Shown: piece by piece, positions 16,791 to 25,794 of the stretch
Position numbering within the stretch: position 1 is the stretch's first letter
Layout of the letters: the number at the start of each line of letters is the position of its first letter
NCBI RefSeq assembly: GCF_038595055.1
Contig: NZ_CP152002.1
Coordinates: 4,694,501-4,758,500, forward strand
Reading direction: 5' to 3'
Length of the DNA: 64,000 bases
DNA from: Paenibacillus sp. FSL R7-0345
GTDB taxonomy: Bacteria > Bacillota > Bacilli > Paenibacillales > Paenibacillaceae
Position numbers and translations under genes: made by a program
Notes under the pieces: model-generated
Told to the model about the DNA's origin: nothing
The model's input: only the letters and a program-made list of their open reading frames with translations
The model's database searches: none

Positions 16791-17801
16791 ATGAAAAAAT
16801 CGTCACTGATCCTTACAGTGCTGCTCGCTTTGTCCATACTGATTGTCGGCTGCGCCAACAACACTTCAGATGCGGGCAGCCAGGAAGCAGCCTCCAGTGA
16901 AGGCGTTACCGTTAAGATCGGCATTCAGGGCAGCGGCGGAGTGTTCGGCAAAGCCCGTGAGGAAAAATGGTTCGAGCAGGAGTTCGAAAAGCTGGGTGCA
17001 ACCGTGGAATGGATTGAGTTCCAGAGCGGCCCTCCGATGACAGAAGCCATTGCTTCGAATAAGCTCGATATCGCAAGTCTCGGCAACATGCCGATTATCG
17101 CGGCCCAGGCGGCGAACATTCCTTTTAAAATCATCTCCCAGGCGCTGGACGGCAAAAATAACGTCGCTGTAATCGTGCCTGCCGGCAGCACTGCCGCCTC
17201 ACTTGCGGATTTGAAAGGCAAAAAGATCGCAGTTACCAAAGGAAGCAATGCCTATAACTTCCTCTACCGCGGCTTTGAGGAAGCGGGCCTGCCAGACAGC
17301 GATTTCGAAATCATCCAGCTGCAGCCTGATGAAACGCAGTCTGCTTTTGAGAACGGCGGCGTTGATGCCTGGGCAACCTGGGATCCTTATATCACTTTGA
17401 ATACGCTGACCGGTAAGGGAAAAGTGCTGACAGACGGCGAACAGCTCGGCGTACTCTCCCCTTCCTTTACCATTGCACGTACGGCTTTTGCCGACCAGCA
17501 TCCTGATCTTGTCACGCTTTATCTGAAGGCCGTTAACAAAACGCTGAAATGGGAAACCGAAAACGAAAATGAGGCACTAGAAAGATATGCGGCGGAACGC
17601 AGTATTCCTGTTGAGGTGGTTAAAGGGATTTTTGAGCGCTCCCGGATTATTAACATCCCTGTAAGTGATGACATCGTTGCTGAAATGCAGATAACTGCAG
17701 ACTTCCAGTACAAAATTGAAAATATCAGAAGCGAAATTGAGGTCAAAAAGATTACCGATAACCAGTACATTGAGGCTGCCCTGAAGGAGCCGCTGGAATA
17801 A
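16791..17801 (+). CDS. ABC transporter substrate-binding lipoprotein, aliphatic sulfonate type
   Basis: A 336-residue lipoprotein with a type II signal peptide (lipobox IVGC, Cys21) and an SsuA/TauA-like periplasmic-binding fold: VKIGIQGSGGVFGKA, ASNKLDIASLGNMPII, and FENGGVDAWATWDPY. The segment KGKKIAVTKGSNAYNFLYR is characteristic. It should catch a small organosulfur or similar anion outside the membrane and deliver it to the two permeases. Good ribosome site (AAAGGAGCG). The true ligand cannot be read from sequence. Confidence 0.92.
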   Translation: MKKSSLILTVLLALSILIVGCANNTSDAGSQEAASSEGVTVKIGIQGSGGVFGKAREEKWFEQEFEKLGATVEWIEFQSGPPMTEAIASNKLDIASLGNMPIIAAQAANIPFKIISQALDGKNNVAVIVPAGSTAASLADLKGKKIAVTKGSNAYNFLYRGFEEAGLPDSDFEIIQLQPDETQSAFENGGVDAWATWDPYITLNTLTGKGKVLTDGEQLGVLSPSFTIARTAFADQHPDLVTLYLKAVNKTLKWETENENEALERYAAERSIPVEVVKGIFERSRIINIPVSDDIVAEMQITADFQYKIENIRSEIEVKKITDNQYIEAALKEPLE

Positions 17802-17846
17802 CAGGCTTTTATTTATCAGATCATCAGAGAAAAGAGGCGTTCAATC

Positions 17847-18698
17847 ATGCAAGCAAGTGCGGAAAAAGCGCTTGTCCCACCTCTAACCCCCAAAAAGCGC
17901 ACATTGAAAAGCAGCAGCCTGTCCATTATGACTACCAACCTGCTGCTTGGCCTCCTTGTTCCTGTGGGGCTGCTGATCGCCTGGGAGATTGCCGGGACGC
18001 TGGGTTACCTGAACCCCGTCCTGCTCCCGAAGCCCAGCAGCATATGGGCAGAACTGGTTGGTATGACCAGCTCCGGCGAGCTTGCTAAACATCTGGGCAT
18101 ATCAGCCTGGAGAGCCCTGCTCGGCTTCCTGATTGGCGGCGGCCTGGGCCTGGCGGCAGGCATCTGGGTCGGATTTTCCTATAAAACCGAGCGGCTGCTT
18201 GATCCGACCCTACAGATGCTGCGGACGCTGCCCCATCTGGCGATTGCCCCGCTGTTTATTCTGTGGTTCGGTTTCGGTGAAACCTCCAAGCTGCTGCTGA
18301 TTGCCAAAGGCTCTTTTTTCCCGCTGTATGTCAATACATTTCTCGGTATCCGTTCTGTAGACAGCAAGCTGTTTGATGTAGGCAAGGTGCTGCAGTTCAG
18401 TAAGTGGCAGATGATCACAAGATTAATCCTTCCTGCCTCGCTGCCTAATATCTTTCTGGGTATCCGGCTGTCGGTCGGTGTAGCCTGGCTCGGACTGGTC
18501 GTTGCTGAAATGATGGGCTCCAGCTCGGGGGTGGGTTATCTGATCAATGACGCCAGATCCTTCTCCCTTACGACTGTTGTGTTCGTAGGCATTATCGTAT
18601 TTGCGGTAGTCGGCAAGCTTTCCGATTTCGTGATCAGGCTGATTGAAGCAAGAATGCTGCGCTGGCAGGACAGCTATAAAGGGGAGGGTGCCAAATGA
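17847..18698 (+). CDS. ABC transporter permease, SsuC type (1)
   Basis: A 283-residue permease with about six membrane helices and the EAA loop around VGKVLQFSKWQMITRLILPASLPNIFLG (residues about 175-200, ending LPASLPNIFLG). It is paired with a second permease that overlaps its stop by four bases (ATGA), so a heterodimeric channel is likely. This differs from typical ssu operons, which have one permease. Confidence 0.92.
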   Translation: MQASAEKALVPPLTPKKRTLKSSSLSIMTTNLLLGLLVPVGLLIAWEIAGTLGYLNPVLLPKPSSIWAELVGMTSSGELAKHLGISAWRALLGFLIGGGLGLAAGIWVGFSYKTERLLDPTLQMLRTLPHLAIAPLFILWFGFGETSKLLLIAKGSFFPLYVNTFLGIRSVDSKLFDVGKVLQFSKWQMITRLILPASLPNIFLGIRLSVGVAWLGLVVAEMMGSSSGVGYLINDARSFSLTTVVFVGIIVFAVVGKLSDFVIRLIEARMLRWQDSYKGEGAK

Positions 18699-19507
18699 AC
18701 AAGCCGCTTGCTGGCAGAACCAGCGAACGTCCGGGAGCCGCTCTCAGCCGTATACCGGCAGCTCTCCACGGGTGGATTGTACCAGTAGTCATTCTCCTGA
18801 TCTGGCAGCTGGCAGCCGCCCTGCACCTTGTATCAGCTACCCTGCTGCCTGCACCCTCGCAGATCATCAGGCAAGCCTTCCGCCTGCTTGGCAATGGCGA
18901 GCTGCTGCAGCATATGGGTATCAGCTTCTACCGGGCGGGTGTGGGCTTTGCGCTTGGCAGCGCGGCCGGACTGCTGCTCGGCCTGTCTACAGGACTCGGC
19001 AAGCTGGCTGAGCGTACGCTCGATCCTTCACTCCAGATGCTGCGGATGATTCCTATGCTCTCGCTGGTGCCGCTGTTTATTTTATGGTTCGGTGTAGGCG
19101 AGTTTTCGAAGATTCTGATGATCTCGCTCGGGGCGTTTTTCCCTGTATATGTAAATACATTTCTTGGTATCCGGGGTGTTGAGCTCAAGCTGCTTGAGGT
19201 CACCGGGATCTACCAGTTCATCAGATGGCAGCTGCTCAGCAGGGTCATTATCCCGTCGGCACTGCCCAATATTCTGCTTGGACTCCGGCTTTCCCTGGGT
19301 ACAGCATGGCTCGTTCTGGTCGTCGCAGAGATGATGGGAGCCAGCGCAGGCGTCGGTTACATGATTCAGGACGCGCGTGCTTACTCGCAGACGGATATTG
19401 TTTTTGTCGGTATTGCGATCTTTGCGATAGTCGGCAAGCTGTCGGATTCGGCTGTACGCCTGCTTGAGAAGCGCTGGCTGCGCTGGCGGGATACGTATAA
19501 AGGTTAA
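18695..19507 (+). CDS. ABC transporter permease, SsuC type (2)
   Basis: A 270-residue permease, clearly a paralogue of its upstream neighbour: both contain DPxLQMLRxxP, LFILWFG, FFPxYVNTFLGIR and LPSALPNILLGLRLSxG-like segments. About six membrane helices. The overlap with the preceding gene implies translational coupling. The similarity suggests tandem duplication followed by divergence to form a two-permease transporter. Confidence 0.92.
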   Translation: MNKPLAGRTSERPGAALSRIPAALHGWIVPVVILLIWQLAAALHLVSATLLPAPSQIIRQAFRLLGNGELLQHMGISFYRAGVGFALGSAAGLLLGLSTGLGKLAERTLDPSLQMLRMIPMLSLVPLFILWFGVGEFSKILMISLGAFFPVYVNTFLGIRGVELKLLEVTGIYQFIRWQLLSRVIIPSALPNILLGLRLSLGTAWLVLVVAEMMGASAGVGYMIQDARAYSQTDIVFVGIAIFAIVGKLSDSAVRLLEKRWLRWRDTYKG

Positions 19508-19548
19508 GTCTATTACCATATTCTTCAGTAACAGAAAGGGAGATTTAT

Positions 19549-20892
19549 ATGAGCGCCAGACAAGGGCAGCTGCATTTAGGGGCATTCATTTATTTTACCG
19601 GCCATCACCATTACGGCTGGCGGCGTCCGGACTCCGGAGCGGAAAATATGTTTGATTATAAATTTTACCGGGCAGTTGCCCAGACTGCGGAACGCGGAAA
19701 ATTCGATATGATGTTTCTGGCGGATCTGCTGTATGTAATGGGCGCCGATCAATCTGCTGCAGGCATGCTGGACCCGTTAACCGTGCTGTCGGCCTTGTCA
19801 GCAGATACGGAAAAGCTTGGCCTCACCGCAACCGTATCGACCACCTATAACGAGCCTTATAACGTCGCCCGCAAATTCGCCACATTGGATCACATCAGCG
19901 GCGGCCGGGCCGGCTGGAATATCGTTACCTCCCAGCTGGACACTGAAGCCCACAATTTCGGACGCGCCGAGCACCCCGAGCATGGGCTGCGCTACAAGAT
20001 GGCCCAGGAGTTTGTTGAGGTAGCTACGCGGCTGTGGGACAGCTGGGGAGATGACTCTCTCATTGTTAACCGTGAAGCGGGACAATTTGCCGACCCAGCC
20101 AAAATTATAGAGGTAGAGTATAAAGGGCAGTGGTATTCCACAAAAGGCACGCTGAACGTACCCCGGCCGCCGCAGGGCTACCCTGTGCTCATTCAGGCCG
20201 GCTCTTCCGAGCCGGGACAGCAGTTCGCCGCCAGCTTCGGCGAGGTGATCTTTACAGCCCAGCAGTCCCTTCAGGAGGCCAAAAAGTTTTATGAGAGCGT
20301 TAAATCCAAGCTTGCAGGCGCCGGGCGTGAACGGGACAGCATGAAGATCATGCCGGGCCTCTCCCCTATTCTTGGTGCTACCGAAGAGGAGGCCCAGCGC
20401 AAATACAACGAGCTGCAGGAGCTGATTCCGCCGGAAGCCGTGGTCAAGCTGCTGTCAGGTATGCTGAACTTCGACCTGAGTGTCTACCCGGTAAACGAGC
20501 CGCTTCCTGAGATTCCGGACCCGGTACAGGCCAGCAACGGCATGAAGAGCAGAGTACAGCTGATTATGGACATGGCCCGGAAGGACAATCTGTCGATCCT
20601 GGAGCTGGGGCGCAAGCTGATCGGCGCCAGAGGGCATCTGCAATTCGTCGGAACCTATGAGCAGCTGGCCGACCTGATGCAGCTCTGGTTCGGGGAATAC
20701 GGCTGTGACGGGTTTAATATCATGCCTCCGGTTCTGCCTGGAGATTTGAATGAATTCGTGGATCATGTCATTCCAATCCTGCAGGCCCGCGGATTGTTCC
20801 GTGAAGAATACACGGGAAATACACTCCGGGAGCATCTCGGCCTCGTCCGGCCGCAGCTTCACCATTTCCAGAAAGAATTATCCCACAAATAA
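19549..20892 (+). CDS. NtaA/SnaA/DszA family FMN-dependent monooxygenase
   Basis: A 447-residue luciferase-like (LLM) flavin monooxygenase. Family features seen are an N-terminal ARQGQLHLGAFIYFTGHHHYGWR segment (in part: LGAFIYFTGHHHYGWR), DHISGGRAGWNIVTS, and PVLIQAGSSEPGQQFAAS. Relatives oxidise nitrilotriacetate, dibenzothiophene sulfone or related compounds using reduced FMN from a separate reductase; no reductase gene is present here. It is last in the importer operon, so it probably attacks the imported compound, most likely to release sulfur. Substrate unknown. Confidence 0.9.
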   Translation: MSARQGQLHLGAFIYFTGHHHYGWRRPDSGAENMFDYKFYRAVAQTAERGKFDMMFLADLLYVMGADQSAAGMLDPLTVLSALSADTEKLGLTATVSTTYNEPYNVARKFATLDHISGGRAGWNIVTSQLDTEAHNFGRAEHPEHGLRYKMAQEFVEVATRLWDSWGDDSLIVNREAGQFADPAKIIEVEYKGQWYSTKGTLNVPRPPQGYPVLIQAGSSEPGQQFAASFGEVIFTAQQSLQEAKKFYESVKSKLAGAGRERDSMKIMPGLSPILGATEEEAQRKYNELQELIPPEAVVKLLSGMLNFDLSVYPVNEPLPEIPDPVQASNGMKSRVQLIMDMARKDNLSILELGRKLIGARGHLQFVGTYEQLADLMQLWFGEYGCDGFNIMPPVLPGDLNEFVDHVIPILQARGLFREEYTGNTLREHLGLVRPQLHHFQKELSHK

Positions 20893-20931
20893 AAAAGCCT
20901 CACCCGCTGTATAAGCGGATGAGGCTTTTTT
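20891..20931. terminator. Bidirectional terminator between monooxygenase and efp
   Basis: AAAAAAGCCTCA (20891-20902) pairs with TGAGGCTTTTTT (20920-20931), with an inner CCGCT/AGCGG stem. It can serve both converging genes. Confidence 0.85.
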
Positions 20932-20943
20932 ATTTGGCTTCTC

Positions 20944-21501
20944 CTACGCGCGGGAGATGTATTTACCTTCGCGGGTATCAATCAGGAGAACATCGCCTTC
21001 ATTAATGAACAGCGGAACCTGTACAATATGACCAGTTTCCAGTGTAGCAGCTTTGGTTGCACCCTGCGCAGTGTTACCCTTTACGCCTGGCTCGGTTTCA
21101 GTAACCTTCAGCTCAACGCTGGTCGGCAGGTTGATCCCCAGAATCTCCCCCTGGTAGCTTACGATGCTAACCGTCATGTTCTCTCTCAGGAAGTTAAGCT
21201 CCCATTCAAGCTGCTTAGCGCTCAGCTCGAACTGGTCATATGTTTCATTATCCATAAATACGTGTTCAGCACCGCTTGCATACAGGTACTGTACTTTGCG
21301 GTTTTCGATGATGGCGCGGCCAATCGTTTCACCCGCACGGAAGGTACGCTCAACGGTATTGCCGTTGCGCAGGTTCTTCAGCTTGGAGCGGACAAATGCT
21401 GCACCCTTACCCGGTTTTACGTGCTGGAAATCAAGAACGGTAAAGATATCGCCTTCTACCTCTACGGTCAGGCCTGTTTTGAAATCATTAACTGAAATCA
21501 C
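20944..21501 (-). CDS. efp: Elongation factor P
   Basis: A 185-residue three-domain protein. The start is GTG 21501, with AGGAGGG at spacing eight, giving MISVNDFKTG as in B. subtilis; an ATG at 21522 lies upstream of that ribosome site and is rejected. Lys32 in VKPGKG is the residue that is modified in B. subtilis. EF-P relieves ribosome stalling at proline runs. Followed upstream by pepP, which is the usual order pepP-efp. Confidence 0.96.
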   Translation of the reverse strand: MISVNDFKTGLTVEVEGDIFTVLDFQHVKPGKGAAFVRSKLKNLRNGNTVERTFRAGETIGRAIIENRKVQYLYASGAEHVFMDNETYDQFELSAKQLEWELNFLRENMTVSIVSYQGEILGINLPTSVELKVTETEPGVKGNTAQGATKAATLETGHIVQVPLFINEGDVLLIDTREGKYISRA

Positions 21502-21553
21502 TAAAAATCCCTCCTGGATCATTAATCAACTTGGTGAAATGGTGCAGCAAAAT

Positions 21554-22624
21554 CTAAAGTACCAGATAATCCTTTGACGAATGCGTCAGAATCGTAATCC
21601 CGCTTTCGGTGATCACAATATCGTCTTCAATCCGCACTCCGCCGAGTCCGGACAGATAAATCCCCGGCTCAACGGTAACCACCATCCCCGGCTCCAGAAT
21701 CTCGTCCGCCAGCTTGGACAGCCGCGGCCACTCATGAACCTCCATACCAAGGCCATGGCCTGTGCTGTGGCCGAAATACTCGCCGTAGCCGTAACGGGTA
21801 ATGATATCGCGCGCAAGCGCATCCGCTTCCCGTCCGGTCATACCCGGTTTGATATTCGCCAGCGTGTGAAGCTGTGCTTCCAGCACGACATCATAGATTT
21901 CCTTCAGCTTAGGGTCAGGCTTGCCCAGTGCGATCGTACGGGTTACATCCGAGCAGTACCCGTCCAGCAGCGCACCGAAGTCAAAGGTAACAAATTCATT
22001 GTTCCCGATTACCTTGCTGCTGGCTACGCCATGCGGCATGGCTGAACGTTCACCTGAAGCAACAATGGTGTCAAACGATGAAGAGGTTGCGCCATGGGTG
22101 CGCATGAAGAATTCCATTTCCAGATCCACATCACGCTCGGTCATGCCGGGCTTGATCACATTCAGGATATGGCTGAATGTTGCATCGGCCAGATCAGCCG
22201 CGCGCTGCATCACAGCCAGCTCATCCTCATCCTTGAACATACGCAGATTCTCAACTGCCTTGGACACCGGAACCAGCACTGCCGGCTGGAGTGCCTCGGC
22301 ATAAGCCGTGTACGCACTGAAAGTAACGTCATCCTGTTCAAAGCCGACACGGGCATTTCCGCCCTGTGGAAGCAGCTCCCGTACAGTATCAATGAATTTC
22401 GGACCATGCTGTACAACCTTCAGGCCGGTAACCTGCTCAGCCGCCTGGGTCATATACCGGAAGTCAGTCAGCAGATAGCTCTCATCGCCGGTGACCAGTA
22501 CATACCCTGAAGAGCCGGTGAATCCGCTCAGATAGCGGCGGTTATACCCGCTGGTAATTAACATAGCATCCAATCCCAGATCCTGCAAAACCTTACGCAG
22601 CTTGGAGACGCGCTTGTTGCCCAT
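21554..22624 (-). CDS. pepP: Xaa-Pro aminopeptidase / creatinase family peptidase
   Basis: A 356-residue M24 metallopeptidase with N-terminal creatinase-type domain and C-terminal pita-bread fold. Metal ligands are visible in FDFGALLDGYCSDVTRTI (two Asp), STGHGLGMEVHEWP (His), TVEPGIYL (Glu) and GGVRIEDDI (Glu). Corresponds to B. subtilis YqhT. It removes N-terminal residues before proline. ATG 22624 has better spacing from GGAG than ATG 22630. Directly upstream of efp. Confidence 0.94.
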   Translation of the reverse strand: MGNKRVSKLRKVLQDLGLDAMLITSGYNRRYLSGFTGSSGYVLVTGDESYLLTDFRYMTQAAEQVTGLKVVQHGPKFIDTVRELLPQGGNARVGFEQDDVTFSAYTAYAEALQPAVLVPVSKAVENLRMFKDEDELAVMQRAADLADATFSHILNVIKPGMTERDVDLEMEFFMRTHGATSSSFDTIVASGERSAMPHGVASSKVIGNNEFVTFDFGALLDGYCSDVTRTIALGKPDPKLKEIYDVVLEAQLHTLANIKPGMTGREADALARDIITRYGYGEYFGHSTGHGLGMEVHEWPRLSKLADEILEPGMVVTVEPGIYLSGLGGVRIEDDIVITESGITILTHSSKDYLVL

Positions 22625-22698
22625 TTTCATTCTCCTCTCGAAATAGCCACATTGTATTTTAACATAGGGTTATGCCCTTGAGAAGTTTTTTCGGACGT

Positions 22699-23190
22699 TC
22701 AGGCCAGCTTTGTCCGCTGTTCGCGTTTTCTTTCATCCGTATATTCGATTGCCGCCGTGTAGCCGATGAATAATCCCCATAGCAAAAAGATGCAAAATTC
22801 GCTGACCACAGAGTTCCACGGGAGCTTAAACATCGGCTGCTGCAGGAACGGCCAGGAGCCGGCGATAAAGATTCCTGCCCACCAGATCATACCGTACACC
22901 ATTCCCGGCCAGGGTCCCTTCAGCTTGCGGAAGAGTAAAACGTAGAGCAGTGAAGCAATTACCGAGAACAGGATAAAAAACAGATATCCGGTCAGCTGTC
23001 CGGCAGGCTTCATTAGAAAGGCATGCTGAAAAAACGGCTCGGCCAAAAAACCCGGAATCACTTTTGTAAAATGAAAAACATAGATCAGCCAGCGGATTCC
23101 TCCCCAGATGACCCCGGCAAATATGCCCAGCTCGATTGCAAAAAAGAAAGGGTTGGTATGCCCTGAGGACTGCTTGCCCGCCTTACTCAT
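22699..23190 (-). CDS. yqhR: YqhR family membrane protein
   Basis: A 163-residue protein with four hydrophobic segments (about 17-38, 65-87, 93-112, 130-150) and a positively charged C-terminus. Family and position, next to pepP and divergent from yqhQ, match B. subtilis YqhR. Function unknown. The aroQ gene (yqhS) that lies between yqhR and yqhT in B. subtilis is absent. Confidence 0.83.
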   Translation of the reverse strand: MSKAGKQSSGHTNPFFFAIELGIFAGVIWGGIRWLIYVFHFTKVIPGFLAEPFFQHAFLMKPAGQLTGYLFFILFSVIASLLYVLLFRKLKGPWPGMVYGMIWWAGIFIAGSWPFLQQPMFKLPWNSVVSEFCIFLLWGLFIGYTAAIEYTDERKREQRTKLA

Positions 23191-23336
23191 TATATTGCCC
23201 CGCTTTCACATGTGAATTGGTGGTGCTGCTTCTCCTGCCCTTTATCCTAGTATGCTCAGGAAAAGCCAATCCAACTAGCAATGTAAGCATAAATTAGTTA
23301 CAATGGTTTATATCAATCATATTATTATCAGGGAAG

Positions 23337-24350
23337 GTGAATTGGTTGTCCCAGGAAACTCCCAGTTACGGCGGCCAAGCCGTTATCGAAGGCGTCATGT
23401 TCGGCGGCAAGCACATTAACGTAACAGCCGTACGGCGGAAGAATCAGGAAATTACTTTTTTGGAGGTGCCGAAGAGCGATAAGAGCTGGGTCATCAAGCT
23501 GCGCAAGATTCCGCTGCTTCGCGGCATTGTCAGTATTATAGATTCCAGCGCCAAAGGCTCGAAGCATTTGAATTATTCAGCAGAATCGTTTGCTGAAGAT
23601 GAGACAGAGCCGGAGGAAGCGGCCAAGCAGAAGGAAAAAGCCAAGGACAAGAAAAAGGAGGAAGGCTGGAGCCTCGGCATGATTTTTGGTGTTGCGGTTA
23701 TGGGTATCCTGTCATTCCTGTTCGGCAAGCTGATCTTCACCCTGGTTCCGGTCTTTGTAGAGACTTATCTGTTCGGGGATGCATTTGACAACTACATTCT
23801 GCACAACCTGGTGGAAGGTGTCATCAAGCTGATTCTGCTGCTTGTCTACCTGACTGCTATTTCACAGACTCCTGTAATCAAACGGCTCTTCCAGTATCAC
23901 GGGGCCGAGCACAAGGTTATCAGTGCTTTTGAAGCCGGTGAGGAATTAACCGTCGAGAACGTTCAGAAATACAGCCGCCTGCATTACCGCTGCGGCAGCA
24001 GCTTTATGATGCTGACCATCATTCTCGGCGTTGTGATCTACTCTGTTGTTCCCTGGAGCAGCCTTACTGAACGTGTTCTTCAGCGTATTGTTCTGCTGCC
24101 GGTTGTCATCGGTGTATCGTTTGAAGTTCTGAAGGGAACCAACGCGGTACGTGACGTTCCATGGCTGAAGTATTTAGGTTATCCCGGTCTGTGGCTCCAA
24201 TTGCTTACAACCAAGGAACCTAAAGATGATATGGTTGAGGTATCCATCGCCTCCTTTAACCGGATGCGCGAGCTGGACGCAATGATCGAAGCGAAAGGCT
24301 ATATTGATGAGAGTGTGTCAGGCGGCGTATTGGATCCTGCGAAAGGATGA
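23337..24350 (+). CDS. yqhQ: DUF1385 family membrane protein YqhQ
   Basis: A 337-residue protein with the family N-terminal segment YGGQAVIEGVMFGGKH, a Lys/Glu-rich charged stretch (about 87-107), four membrane helices, and the conserved QYHGAEHKVISAFE motif. Function unknown. It opens at GTG 23337 or TTG 23346; the GGGAAGGTGA site overlaps the first and lies five bases from the second. In B. subtilis the gene neighbours yqhP and yqhR as here. Confidence 0.87.
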   Translation: MNWLSQETPSYGGQAVIEGVMFGGKHINVTAVRRKNQEITFLEVPKSDKSWVIKLRKIPLLRGIVSIIDSSAKGSKHLNYSAESFAEDETEPEEAAKQKEKAKDKKKEEGWSLGMIFGVAVMGILSFLFGKLIFTLVPVFVETYLFGDAFDNYILHNLVEGVIKLILLLVYLTAISQTPVIKRLFQYHGAEHKVISAFEAGEELTVENVQKYSRLHYRCGSSFMMLTIILGVVIYSVVPWSSLTERVLQRIVLLPVVIGVSFEVLKGTNAVRDVPWLKYLGYPGLWLQLLTTKEPKDDMVEVSIASFNRMRELDAMIEAKGYIDESVSGGVLDPAKG

Positions 24351-24357
24351 TTGCCCT

Positions 24358-24699
24358 ATGATCAGGCATGCTTTAATTTTTTGGATCAGTATTATACTTG
24401 GCGTATACGGACTGGTTCACGGGGTTACGAATTTCGGATTCTGGTGGCTGTTCATGCAGCTGCTTCCGACCTTCATCCTGGTAGGACTGCTGGTGTTCGC
24501 TTACAGGCTGGCTATGAAAGGCCCGTCCTACGGCTCCGGCGGTTCAAGACCGAAGGTTAAGCCGTCCCAGAAGACGATGGCTAAGGTCGCGGGAGTCCGC
24601 AAAGCCCAGGCCGCCCCCGGCAAACGCAAAAGTTATCCGTTTCAGGTGATCGAAGGCAGCAAAGGCAAAAATGACGACCAAATGCCTAAATATCATTAA
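24358..24699 (+). CDS. Small membrane protein, YqhP-like
   Basis: A 113-residue protein with two membrane helices (about 5-22 and 28-48) and a basic, Gly/Ser/Lys-rich tail. ATG 24358 follows AAAGGATGA and is seven bases after the yqhQ stop; the open frame extends further upstream inside yqhQ. Position next to yqhQ suggests it is the YqhP/SA1362-like protein, whose function is unknown. The match rests mostly on position and topology. Confidence 0.68.
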   Translation: MIRHALIFWISIILGVYGLVHGVTNFGFWWLFMQLLPTFILVGLLVFAYRLAMKGPSYGSGGSRPKVKPSQKTMAKVAGVRKAQAAPGKRKSYPFQVIEGSKGKNDDQMPKYH

Positions 24700-24707
24700 A
24701 TAACACC

Positions 24708-24754
24708 AAAAAGCATCTCCGTGCTGCTCAGGCAGCCATGCGGGATGCTTTTTT
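24708..24754. terminator. Bidirectional terminator between yqhP-like gene and yqhO
   Basis: AAAAAGCATC pairs with GATGCTTTTTT, with an inner GCTGC/GGCAGC stem. It lies between two converging genes and has A and T runs on both sides. Confidence 0.8.
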
Positions 24755-24786
24755 CGTATAGCTATTCAGACTCATTAACTCCTGCT

Positions 24787-25728
24787 CTAAACCCTGTGCT
24801 TATGCGGCCTCCATTCACGGAAAAACGCCTCGCCTGCCTTCATTCCCGCCGCATACAGCTCATCGCTCTCCTCTGCCGTAAGGTGAAACTGGGTCGTCGA
24901 GATGCCGAGGGTCGGGATTTTGACCGTGCGCACAAACTTTTCCGTCTCAATGTAACGCTCATCATGCGCCGACAGCATCGTACCTACCATCGCCTGCAGC
25001 ATCGTGAACGGTCCGGTAATCCGGTGCGGCTGCGGCTCCGTTTTTCCGATCAGCTGGTAGCCGACCGTCGGGGTCCGCCGTTCCGGACTTATAAAGCCAT
25101 CCTTCTTTTCATCAAACAGCCACAGCGGAAAATTACTGAGCACTCCCCCGTCTACAACATAAACGAACTGTTCTATAAAGGTCTTCCCCTGCGCCGCCCG
25201 TCCATTAAGCCGAAGCATGACCGGATCGAAGAAATACGGAATGCTGCAGCTCATCCTCACGGCCTTAGCGACTTCAAAACTGTCCGGGTTAATCCCGTAA
25301 TCAGGCAGATCGTCAGGCAGAACAATAATCCGGCCGTTGGTGATATCCGAGGCTATTATCGACAGCTTCCCGCGGGGGAGATCACTGAAAGTGACGATGC
25401 CTTTATCTAGCAGGATACCGCGCACCCAGTTTTCCAGCGCTTCCCCGGAATACAGCCCCTTCTTGATCATAACCCGCAGGGCCGGGCCGATCAGCGCTGT
25501 ATTATACAGCATTCCCCGCTTGAGAAAGGAGGTGAACGGGGTCTGCTTGATGATCCGGCTCATATCTTCTCCATCGTAGCCGGCCGCCAGAAAAGAAGCG
25601 ATGATTGCCCCGGAGGAGGTTCCGGCCACTCTTTTAAATACACCGCCCGCCCGCTCTGTCGCTTCGACCGCTCCGGCCAGTGCTACTCCCTTTACCCCTC
25701 CGCCCTCAAAAACTGCATTGATCTCCAT
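24787..25728 (-). CDS. yqhO: Patatin-like phospholipase, YqhO family
   Basis: A 313-residue patatin-fold hydrolase. The oxyanion loop is GGGVKGVALAG, the nucleophile serine lies in GTSSGA, and the dyad aspartate in VDGGVLSNFP. It probably cleaves acyl lipids in the cytosol. ATG 25728 is preceded by GGGGG in the 3' arm of a stable hairpin, so its translation may be restrained. Position between yqhP and mntR (apart from the inserted hydrolase gene) agrees with B. subtilis. Confidence 0.88.
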   Translation of the reverse strand: MEINAVFEGGGVKGVALAGAVEATERAGGVFKRVAGTSSGAIIASFLAAGYDGEDMSRIIKQTPFTSFLKRGMLYNTALIGPALRVMIKKGLYSGEALENWVRGILLDKGIVTFSDLPRGKLSIIASDITNGRIIVLPDDLPDYGINPDSFEVAKAVRMSCSIPYFFDPVMLRLNGRAAQGKTFIEQFVYVVDGGVLSNFPLWLFDEKKDGFISPERRTPTVGYQLIGKTEPQPHRITGPFTMLQAMVGTMLSAHDERYIETEKFVRTVKIPTLGISTTQFHLTAEESDELYAAGMKAGEAFFREWRPHKHRV

Positions 25729-25738
25729 ACACAGCAAA

Positions 25739-25780
25739 CCCCCGTTCCATAGATCTATTGCTTATCTATGAGCACGGGGG
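25739..25780 (-). promoter_or_regulatory. Hairpin covering the yqhO ribosome site
   Basis: On the minus strand CCCCCGT + CATAGAT (25780-25764) pairs with ATCTATG + ACGGGGG (25754-25739, two-base offset). The GGGGG of the second arm is the only Shine-Dalgarno-like sequence before the yqhO ATG. It has just three T after it, so it is a poor terminator for the upstream hydrolase gene and may instead control translation. Confidence 0.5.
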
Positions 25781-25794
25781 AGGATTCATGACTT

